From Desulfobacteraceae bacterium (GTDB lineage: Bacteria > Desulfobacterota > Desulfobacteria > Desulfobacterales > Desulfosarcinaceae), in NCBI GenBank assembly GCA_027025615.1, contig JALVQM010000083.1, positions 1 through 19,137 of the forward strand: a DNA stretch of 19,137 bases. The letters are read 5' to 3'. This document shows, piece after piece, positions 1 through 6,632 of this stretch. Below the pieces are notes generated by a model. That model made no database searches and was not told the DNA's origin. It saw only the letters and a program-made list of their open reading frames with translations. Position 1 is the stretch's first letter; every line of letters starts with the position of its first letter. A program made the position numbers and the translations under genes.

Positions 1-398
1 GTTTCGATACTGTCTGTGAACCTGGTATTCCTGATGCACGTAAGCTGGCGAATCATATTGGTCAGGGACGGATAGTGTTGACCAGGACCGAGAGGATTTA
101 CAAAGCTTTGAATTCAGGGCAAGTACTCTTGATCAAGGACAACAATGTAGGGGACCAGTTTCGGCAGGTAATACAATCGGAAGGGATAAAGCCGGCAAGC
201 CTTGAGCCCTTTATGCGCTGTTCAATTTGCAACCAAATTTTGGAACCGGTCGGCAGGGACACTGCCAGAGGCCTTGTGCCTGATTATATCTGGCAGACAG
301 CAGCCGTTTTTAAAAGGTGTAAGGGGTGCTTTCGTATATACTGGCCAGGCTCCCATGCTCGAAGGGTATTGCTGCAGCTGGAAAATTGGCTGAAGTAG
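1..398 (+). CDS. Mut7-C family RNase-like protein, 3' part (5' end outside window)
   Basis: The frame is open from base 3 to the stop at 396-398, so the start lies upstream of the window. The C-terminal half carries the two Cys pairs typical of the Mut7-C domain, one in MRCSICNQIL and one in FKRCKGCFRIYW, followed by PGSH, which together form a zinc-ribbon-like end. Ahead of them, RIVLTRTERI matches the end of the PIN-like half of this family, where an acidic residue often follows LTR; here Thr-Glu follows. Mut7-C proteins are presumed PIN-fold ribonucleases of unknown physiological target. The next gene on the same strand begins 168 bases later, so it may or may not share a transcript. The family call is secure; activity and substrate are not shown. 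Confidence 0.85.
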   Translation, partial: FDTVCEPGIPDARKLANHIGQGRIVLTRTERIYKALNSGQVLLIKDNNVGDQFRQVIQSEGIKPASLEPFMRCSICNQILEPVGRDTARGLVPDYIWQTAAVFKRCKGCFRIYWPGSHARRVLLQLENWLK

Positions 399-566
399 AT
401 AACGCCCGGAATCGGTTCGGAAACATTAAATAATTATCCAGTGGTTTTTTACCTGTGTTCACAATTGGCAGTTAGGTAGAAAAGCGAAGCTCGGGCGTCT
501 GAACAACAGGTGCCAGCCCGGAAAAAATCCAGGACTTTTTACGAAGCTGTTCTAAATGATCACTAG
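399..566 (+). other. Intergenic stretch with complementary arms, possibly a structured leader
   Basis: No gene is visible in these 168 bases. A 7-base arm ACGCCCG (402-408) is exactly complementary to CGGGCGT (492-498), so a transcript could close a long stem-loop. At 522-540 there is an imperfect AT-rich palindrome centred on TCCAGGA. A stop codon (564-566) directly precedes the next start in frame. No clear Shine-Dalgarno sequence is present. No known riboswitch was recognised. Confidence 0.3.
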
Positions 567-1373
567 ATGGAGTCATCAACCAGGCATACATCTTCTCAGT
601 CCAAAGTCGTTGCCCTTGAGGCACGGCTTGCCAAATGCCGTAATGTTATGACCCTTGGCATAAGGCCGAATTGGCTTGATTACTCTCCCAGGCAGCAGCA
701 ACTGATACGCACTGCCTCAAAAGTATATTATCCTTCAAGTTTTTATGCCGAGCTGTTCCATACTATCGGTATAAAAATATTCCCCAGTATTCACACTTAT
801 CGTTATGCCCAAGACAAGATTGGCCAGACGGCTTTGTTTCAGCTGGCCGGGATTGCTCATCCCCGCACCCGCGTCTTTTACGGAAAAAAGCAGAAGGAAT
901 CAATCCTGGAGCATTTCGATTTGCCGGTTGTTGCTAAGACAGCGCGTGGATCAGCCATGGGCAGGGGGGTTTTTCTTATTCGTAACCCTAGACAGCTGCG
1001 CAGGTATTGCAGTCAGCATCATGTAGCTTATATTCAGCAGTATTTACCAGTAGACCGTGACCTGCGGGTAGTGATAATCGGTGGCAAGGTGGTGCTTGCG
1101 TATTGGCGGCTTGCCGCCTTTGGAGAATTCCGGAGCAACGTTGCCCGGGGGGGACGCATCAGTTTTGAAAAAATTCCTCTACAAGCCGTGGAATTTGCTT
1201 TGCAGGTAGCTTCGACCTGTAAATGGGATGATGTGGGGATAGACGTTTGCTGCTGGGAAAACAGCTTTTATGTCTTGGAGGCAAACATGAAGTACGGCCG
1301 CCAGGGGTTTGTACAGGCAGGGATTGATTACTACAGGTTGATGGAGGAGTTGATCCAAGATGGAACCGTATGA
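567..1373 (+). CDS. RimK-like ATP-grasp ligase family protein
   Basis: A 268-residue protein with an ATP-grasp domain of the RimK type, an enzyme class that joins a carboxylate to an amine or thiol through an acyl-phosphate. Visible elements are DKIGQTALFQLAGI (83-96), the ATP-binding lysine in VVAK (K124) with the glycine-rich loop ARGSAMGRGV (126-135), YIQQYLP...DLRVVIIGGKVVLAYWR (155-181), NVARGG (191-196), and the Mg-binding end GIDV...YVLEAN (D226, E238, N240). All key residues appear intact. The start is set by an in-frame TAG immediately upstream; there is no good ribosome binding site, and M28 is an alternative start. Its last 14 bases overlap the next gene, indicating translational coupling to the HD phosphohydrolase. 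The substrate is unknown; an amino-acid or peptide ligase role is inference from the family. Confidence 0.85.
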   Translation: MESSTRHTSSQSKVVALEARLAKCRNVMTLGIRPNWLDYSPRQQQLIRTASKVYYPSSFYAELFHTIGIKIFPSIHTYRYAQDKIGQTALFQLAGIAHPRTRVFYGKKQKESILEHFDLPVVAKTARGSAMGRGVFLIRNPRQLRRYCSQHHVAYIQQYLPVDRDLRVVIIGGKVVLAYWRLAAFGEFRSNVARGGRISFEKIPLQAVEFALQVASTCKWDDVGIDVCCWENSFYVLEANMKYGRQGFVQAGIDYYRLMEELIQDGTV

Positions 1374-2535
1374 TCAGGCCGGGATAGCCAAGCTGGAAGA
1401 GCTCAGGAGAGCTTTGGATAGGCGTGAAGAAAACATCTTGGCTCCAAATGCAACCATGAGCAGGCACGCTCTGAGAAGAAAGCTGGGCAAGACTGAAAAA
1501 GGTTATCGCCAGGCTTTTTCCCTTGATGTTGATCGCATCCTGCATTCCATGGCTTATACCCGTTACATCGATAAAACACAGGTATTTGCCCTTATCCGCA
1601 ACGATCATATCACCCATCGGGTTTTGCATGTTCAGTTGGTTTCAAAGATAGCCAGAACAATTGGTAGGTTTCTAAGATTAAATGAAGATCTGATCGAAGC
1701 CATTGCCCTAGGCCATGATATCGGTCATACTCCCTTTGGACACGATGGTGAAAGGTGTCTTTCCCAACTTTGCTTTAAGGCGGGTATCGGCTATTTTCTG
1801 CATAATGTTCAGAGCATTCAGTTTCTCGATCGCGTTGAAAGAAAAGGCCGGGGCTGGAATCTTTGCCTGCAGACCATGGATGGAATCCTGTGTCATGACG
1901 GTGAGATTCACAATGCCATGCTGGAGCCTGTGGCAGGCAAGTCATTCTCTGTTTTGGAACATGAAATTGCGGCAAAGAAGCAAAATCCGGATCATCCGTT
2001 AGTTCCCATGACCATGGAAGGTTGTGTTGTAAGAATGGCCGACACCATCGCTTATATTGGACGTGACCTGGAAGATGCAATTCGCTTGGGCATTTTGAAA
2101 AGGACAGAAATTGAACCTGAAATTATCAAGGTCCTGGGCGATACCAATGGAACGATTGTTTACCGCCTGGTAACAGATATTATATTAAATAGTTACAGCC
2201 ACAATTTCCTGGCCTTCAGCCCCGGGGTGTCAGAAGCACTGCAAAGGCTGAAGGATTTTAATATGGAAAAAATATATCGCAACCCGCTAATCAAAAGCCA
2301 TTTAGGACAAATTCAAAGTTTGTTTGAGTTGCTTTTTGAACAGTTCTTGCGGGATTTGGAAGATGGCAATGAGGATTCGGCCATTTTTAAAGGTTTTTTG
2401 TCTGATATGTCCAAAGACTATATCGACTCACATTCGCCGGCCGAAATTGTGCGTGATTTTATCGCCGGTATGACCGATCAATACTTTATCCGGCAGTGCC
2501 CCGAGCACCTGCGGCCGGAACCGGTTGTCAGGTGA
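1360..2535 (+). CDS. dGTPase-like HD-domain deoxynucleoside triphosphate triphosphohydrolase
   Basis: A 391-residue HD-superfamily protein of the dGTPase (Dgt) branch, which hydrolyses dNTPs to deoxynucleoside and triphosphate. The hallmark segments are present in order: DVDRILHSMAYTRYIDKTQVF (56-76), RVLHVQLVSKIAR (87-99, metal ligand H90), the HD motif in GHDIGHTPFGHDGE (118-131, H119/D120), and the final metal Asp in MADTIAYIGRDLEDA (D228). The catalytic set is therefore complete. The start codon lies inside the end of the ATP-grasp gene (14-base overlap), and the following gene's ribosome binding site AGGTGA overlaps this gene's stop, so the three genes are very likely one operon. The preferred nucleotide cannot be read from sequence. 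It could be a housekeeping pool-balancing enzyme; no defence genes are adjacent. Confidence 0.9.
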   Translation: MEPYDQAGIAKLEELRRALDRREENILAPNATMSRHALRRKLGKTEKGYRQAFSLDVDRILHSMAYTRYIDKTQVFALIRNDHITHRVLHVQLVSKIARTIGRFLRLNEDLIEAIALGHDIGHTPFGHDGERCLSQLCFKAGIGYFLHNVQSIQFLDRVERKGRGWNLCLQTMDGILCHDGEIHNAMLEPVAGKSFSVLEHEIAAKKQNPDHPLVPMTMEGCVVRMADTIAYIGRDLEDAIRLGILKRTEIEPEIIKVLGDTNGTIVYRLVTDIILNSYSHNFLAFSPGVSEALQRLKDFNMEKIYRNPLIKSHLGQIQSLFELLFEQFLRDLEDGNEDSAIFKGFLSDMSKDYIDSHSPAEIVRDFIAGMTDQYFIRQCPEHLRPEPVVR

Positions 2536-2542
2536 TTAACAG

Positions 2543-3304
2543 ATGAGCAGTATCTCGGCAGACGTAAAACAAAAATACCAGCCCAGGGGCTATCGTCGCC
2601 TTTGCCGTGCAGGTCATCTCAAGGAATTTACTATAAGGGTACAGGAAAGTGACCTGCATATTCAGGCGGCAGCCATGCTGTCTTCAGAAGCTATGGACGC
2701 CCTTGTTGAATGCAGGGGACATTTGGAAGCATACATAGCTGCTAATCCTGATTTTATAAAAGCGCTGTCGCCCTGGCCGGCAGACCCCTTGGCCCCTCCT
2801 ATTGTTCGCCAGATGATAGCCGCCGGACAGGCGGCCGATGTTGGTCCCATGGCTGCAGTAGCAGGGGCTGTGGCGCAATACGTTGGCCGCCATCTTAAAA
2901 CATGGTCCTCCGAAGTTGTGGTTGAAAACGGTGGTGATCTTTATCTTGATGTCGATCGTGAAGTAACCATTGGTATTTGGGCCGGCAATTCACCCTTGAG
3001 CATGCAGATAGGGCTCAAACTAGGCTGCCCGACAGGCCCCAAGGGTATATGTACCTCATCCGGTACCTTTGGTCATTCCAGAAGCTTGGGCAATGCAGAT
3101 GCAGTTTGTATAGTTTCTCACTCCGGCCCGCTTGCTGATGCTGCTGCCACTGCGGTCGGCAATCTAGTGCAGACCAGGGACGACTTGAATACAGCCATAG
3201 ATTTTGGAAGAAAGATTGATGGGGTGGAAGGTATTTTGATTATTGTAGGCAAGTATATGGGGGCCTGGGGCTCTATTGACTTAACGCCCTTGAATGTTGC
3301 CTGA
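2543..3304 (+). CDS. UPF0280 family protein (ApbE-like fold)
   Basis: A 253-residue protein of the uncharacterised UPF0280 family, related in sequence pattern to ApbE flavin transferases. It has VVVENGGDLYLDVD (125-138), GPKGICTSSGTFGHSRSLGNADAV (165-188) and SGPLADAAATAVGN (194-207); the last resembles the Asp/Thr-rich metal-binding end of ApbE. There is no signal peptide or lipobox, so unlike classical ApbE it is probably cytoplasmic. A ribosome binding site AGGTGA lies 7 bases before the ATG and overlaps the upstream stop, supporting the start and operon membership. The biochemical role of UPF0280 is not established; flavin or cofactor handling is only an inference from the fold relation. 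Confidence 0.85.
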   Translation: MSSISADVKQKYQPRGYRRLCRAGHLKEFTIRVQESDLHIQAAAMLSSEAMDALVECRGHLEAYIAANPDFIKALSPWPADPLAPPIVRQMIAAGQAADVGPMAAVAGAVAQYVGRHLKTWSSEVVVENGGDLYLDVDREVTIGIWAGNSPLSMQIGLKLGCPTGPKGICTSSGTFGHSRSLGNADAVCIVSHSGPLADAAATAVGNLVQTRDDLNTAIDFGRKIDGVEGILIIVGKYMGAWGSIDLTPLNVA

Positions 3305-3447
3305 GAGGTCAGACCGGGATTTGGGTTATTTTATTCAAGTGGCGGGCCAAGACGTTCATCCAAAAAAAGGTTGAGTTTTATTCGTCTCGATAGTAGGAAT
3401 AAAGGTCGGCTGGAGATCTAACTACTCTGCATGTTGGGAGAAACGGG

Positions 3448-3864
3448 ATGAAAAAGGCCAAACTTGTTTTCTGGTTGATTGTATTCGGCTTCATTGCTTT
3501 GCTGATATATCAAAACAGAGGCTTTTTCCTTGCAAAGCAAAGCCTGGGGATAAATTTGTTTTTCAAAGCTTACCAGACACCCGAAATATCCAACGCGGTG
3601 GTATTTGTGGCTTTTTTCCTGATAGGTGTTTTGCTTACTTATATTTTTTGCCTTTTTGACAAGTTTAAAGCCAATAAGACCATAAAGCAATTACGCCAGT
3701 CGATCGATACTTACCAGGCCAATATGGAAACATTGAAACAGGACCTGGAAAAGATCAAAAATCAGCGCCAGCCGGCACCGGTTGACCAAAGTAGCGCTAC
3801 CGATGAGCAGCAGGTTCCTGAAGACAGCGGTAACGACGGGCAGCCTCCACCAGCGACCTCATGA
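3448..3864 (+). CDS. LapA-like (DUF1049) small inner-membrane protein
   Basis: A 138-residue protein with two hydrophobic segments, 7-21 (VFWLIVFGFIALLIY) and 49-69 (NAVVFVAFFLIGVLLTYIFCL), separated by a short loop. A charged, predicted coiled-coil stretch (about 72-106) and a Pro/Gln/Asp-rich hydrophilic tail follow. This layout matches the LapA/DUF1049 family, known in Escherichia coli for helping control lipopolysaccharide assembly through LapB; no LapB gene is seen nearby. GGGAG about 8 bases before the ATG supports the start. The stop overlaps the ATG of a 40-codon ORF by the ATGA arrangement. The family assignment is by topology and hydrophobic pattern, so moderately sure; the LPS role here is inference. 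Confidence 0.7.
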   Translation: MKKAKLVFWLIVFGFIALLIYQNRGFFLAKQSLGINLFFKAYQTPEISNAVVFVAFFLIGVLLTYIFCLFDKFKANKTIKQLRQSIDTYQANMETLKQDLEKIKNQRQPAPVDQSSATDEQQVPEDSGNDGQPPPATS

Positions 3865-3983
3865 TACCGGGAATAAGGGCAGAGCCAGTTTTTTTGTCTC
3901 TGAGCAATTCAGCGCTCGAAGCCAATGATAAAAAAGCGATAGTCGTTGCCGGAAGCCCAATTTCTTTGGTACGCTGCGAATGA
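3861..3983 (+). CDS. 40-codon ORF bridging the LapA-like gene and mutS, in frame with mutS
   Basis: This short ORF starts with the ATGA overlap on the upstream stop and ends in TGA three bases (TTC) before the mutS ATG, in the same frame as mutS. It begins MIPGIRAEPVF and ends SISLVRCE-like with SPISLVRCE. It has no ribosome binding site of its own, no signal and no recognised domain. The exact fit between two stops and starts suggests a coupling peptide that delivers ribosomes to mutS, which also lacks a clear Shine-Dalgarno sequence. It may instead be chance, or a former N-terminal extension of MutS closed by a stop codon. Expression is unproven. Confidence 0.3.
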   Translation: MIPGIRAEPVFLSLSNSALEANDKKAIVVAGSPISLVRCE

Positions 3984-3986
3984 TTC

Positions 3987-6614
3987 ATGAGCACTCCTAA
4001 AGCCACTCCCATGATAAAGCAGTACTTGTCCATTAAGGAGAAGTACAAAGAAGCCATTCTCTTTTACCGCATGGGTGATTTTTATGAAATGTTCTTCGAG
4101 GATGCAGAACTGGCCTCACGGATTCTCGAAATAACTCTGACCTCAAGGAATAAAAACGATGCCGTGCCTGTACCCATGTGTGGGGTTCCCTATCGTGCTG
4201 CCCAGGGATACATTGCCAAGTTACTGGACAATGGGTACAAAGTCGCCATTTGTGACCAAGTGGAGGACCCGGCGACAGCCAAAGGCCTTGTTAAACGCGA
4301 AGTAGTTAGGGTTATAACCCCCGGTATGATTATAGAGCACGAGCTGCTCGAGTCAAAGACAAACAATTTCATTCTGTCGCTCTGTGACGGCGGCACCCTT
4401 TTCGGGTTGGCCTATCTGGATATTTCCACAGGAGTTTTCCGGTTGACGGAAAGCGATGACAACAAGCTTGTGGCCGACGAGATAAACCGTATTCAACCGA
4501 GTGAAATCCTGGTCCCTGAGCATTTCAGTAGTTGGCCTGAAAAACAATTACTCTTTGGAAAAGATGGCAGCGATACCGCTGTAACCTATCTTGAAGACAA
4601 TCTTTTTGATATAGATTCTGGCCGTCGGCGACTGGTTGAACAATTGGCCGGAGTTTCTCTGGAAAGCTTTGGTTGCCAGAATTTGACTGTTGCCCTGGCG
4701 GCAGCCGGGGCGCTTCTGGATTACGTCCGGCAGACCCAGAAACAGGAAATGCCCCACATTCGCAGGGCGCTTCCGTACTTCCTGGGGAAATACCTGGTAT
4801 TGGACCAGCACAGTCGTCAAAATCTGGAACTGGAATGTAGTTTGCGCAACGGCGGACGTAAGGGGAGCCTTTTGGGGGTCATAGATAAAACGGTTACTGC
4901 CATGGGCGGGCGCAAGATGAAACAATGGTTGCGTTATCCCCTGGTGGAACTGGAATCTATAAATGCAAGGCTTTTTGCCGTAGAGCAACTTTATGAAGCC
5001 CCAAATACCCGCCAACAAATCAGGGAAGCCCTGGACTCGGTTTATGATCTTGAACGGTTGAACGGAAAGATTGCCATGGGGCGTGCCAACGGCCGCGACC
5101 TGTTGGCCTTGAAGCGCTCCCTGGAAAAGCTGCCCGGAATATGGGATTTGCTGAATAATTTTTCAGCCCCCTTGTTGAGCAAGCGGCCCGGACTGGAACC
5201 AATCCTGCCCCTGGTAACGCTCGTTGAACGGTCAATCAGGGAAGATGCTCCACCTGCCGTCAACGAGGGGGGAATTATAAAACCGGGTTATAACTCTGAC
5301 CTGGACGAATTGATTCGTATCAGCCAGGATGGCAAAGGCTATCTGGCCGGATTGGAAACAAGGGAAAGGCAGGCAACTGGAATCGGGTCTTTGAAAGTAA
5401 GATTCAACAAGATTTTCGGCTATTATATAGAGATTCCAAAGACACATTCTGATTCCGTACCATCGCATTACGTAAGAAAACAAACCCTGGTCAATGCAGA
5501 ACGCTATATAACCGAGGAGTTAAAGGCTTTCGAAACCAAGGTTCTCAACGCTGAACAGGAGCGTGCTGCCCTCGAACTTGAACTGTTCAACCAAATCAGG
5601 GATCAGATTGCCGCCTGCTCTGGTGATATCCTGGAGGCGGCCGAATATACAGCTACGCTGGATTGCCTGTGCTGTTTTGCTCAGGTGGCTGACGAAAATG
5701 ATTACCACCGACCTGTAATGGGCAGCGATGGTGTCCTGGAAATTGAAAATGGACGCCATCCAGTGGTGGAAAAATTGATTGTTGAGGAACGTTTTGTTCC
5801 CAACTCGCTCAAACTTGACAATCAGGCCAACCAGGTCCTGATTATAACCGGTCCCAACATGGCGGGTAAATCCACCGTATTACGCCAGGTGGCGCTGATA
5901 GTTCTTCTGGCCCAAATGGGAGCTTTTGTCCCTGCATCAAAAGCCCGCATTTCCATAGTGGATCGGATATTTACCAGGGTTGGAGCTCTTGACAACCTGG
6001 CAGCCGGACAAAGTACCTTCATGGTCGAAATGCAGGAAACAGCAGCGATTTTGAATAATGCCACTGCTGACAGCCTGGTGATAATGGACGAAATTGGACG
6101 TGGCACAAGTACCTATGATGGTATGAGCATAGCATGGGCTGTAGCTGAATATCTCCATGATTTGAATGACCACGGCGTAAAGACCTTGTTTGCCACCCAC
6201 TATCACGAGCTTACGTCTCTGGCTGAGGTTATGCCGCGCATTCGTAATTTTAATATTGCCGTCAAGGAGTGGAATGACGAGATAATATTTTTGCGAAAAC
6301 TGCTTGAGGGCGGTGCCAATAGAAGTTACGGTATCCAGGTAGCCCGCCTGGCTGGAATTCCGGACAAGGTAATCAAGCGGGCAAAAGATATTCTTTCTGA
6401 CATAGAAAAAGATGCTTCTCTGGAGCGTCTTGGCCAGGTTGGAGATAAAGAAAATGAGGCCCGGCAGCATATACCCCAACAAATGGAGTTGTTCAAACCC
6501 CCGGAAACAGATATTATTGAATCCTTATTAAAAATTGATTTGGCCCGTACAACACCGATTGAAGCCATTAATTGCTTGGACGCCCTCCAGGCAAAGGCGC
6601 GGCGCTTGAAGTGA
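3987..6614 (+). CDS. mutS: DNA mismatch repair protein MutS
   Basis: An 875-residue, full-length MutS that recognises base mismatches and small loops and, with MutL, starts repair. The mismatch-probing Phe-X-Glu lies in GDFYEMF (F32, E34) near the N terminus. The connector, lever and clamp regions follow (about 130-560), then the ABC-type ATPase: Walker A GPNMAGKST (622-630), signature region DNLAAGQSTFMVEM (669-682), Walker B LVIMDE (697-702) and the switch His region ATHYHEL (736-742). A helix-turn-helix dimerisation part follows (about 775-805), and the C-terminal end carries a QMELF sequence (832-836) that resembles a beta-clamp binding motif. The start gives the usual MutS N terminus (TPMIKQYLSIK). 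No strong ribosome binding site precedes it, so translation may depend on the upstream ORFs. Confidence 0.98.
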   Translation: MSTPKATPMIKQYLSIKEKYKEAILFYRMGDFYEMFFEDAELASRILEITLTSRNKNDAVPVPMCGVPYRAAQGYIAKLLDNGYKVAICDQVEDPATAKGLVKREVVRVITPGMIIEHELLESKTNNFILSLCDGGTLFGLAYLDISTGVFRLTESDDNKLVADEINRIQPSEILVPEHFSSWPEKQLLFGKDGSDTAVTYLEDNLFDIDSGRRRLVEQLAGVSLESFGCQNLTVALAAAGALLDYVRQTQKQEMPHIRRALPYFLGKYLVLDQHSRQNLELECSLRNGGRKGSLLGVIDKTVTAMGGRKMKQWLRYPLVELESINARLFAVEQLYEAPNTRQQIREALDSVYDLERLNGKIAMGRANGRDLLALKRSLEKLPGIWDLLNNFSAPLLSKRPGLEPILPLVTLVERSIREDAPPAVNEGGIIKPGYNSDLDELIRISQDGKGYLAGLETRERQATGIGSLKVRFNKIFGYYIEIPKTHSDSVPSHYVRKQTLVNAERYITEELKAFETKVLNAEQERAALELELFNQIRDQIAACSGDILEAAEYTATLDCLCCFAQVADENDYHRPVMGSDGVLEIENGRHPVVEKLIVEERFVPNSLKLDNQANQVLIITGPNMAGKSTVLRQVALIVLLAQMGAFVPASKARISIVDRIFTRVGALDNLAAGQSTFMVEMQETAAILNNATADSLVIMDEIGRGTSTYDGMSIAWAVAEYLHDLNDHGVKTLFATHYHELTSLAEVMPRIRNFNIAVKEWNDEIIFLRKLLEGGANRSYGIQVARLAGIPDKVIKRAKDILSDIEKDASLERLGQVGDKENEARQHIPQQMELFKPPETDIIESLLKIDLARTTPIEAINCLDALQAKARRLK

Positions 6615-6632
6615 CAAGGATAAAGCAATAAC

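Noticed and set aside
1159..1629. Minus-strand 156-residue ORF across the ATP-grasp/dNTPase junction
   Set aside because: Antisense to two well-conserved coding regions; no domain or signal.
1360..2535. dGTPase-like protein as an antiphage dNTP-depleting defence gene
   Set aside because: Neighbours are metabolic and housekeeping genes with operon coupling; no defence genes or mobile context are visible.
3981..3983. TGA between the small ORF and mutS as a selenocysteine codon
   Set aside because: No SECIS-like hairpin was found just downstream, and MutS has its normal N terminus from the ATG that follows.
5937..6482. Minus-strand 181-residue ORF within mutS
   Set aside because: It lies wholly antisense to the conserved MutS ATPase coding region; a shadow frame.
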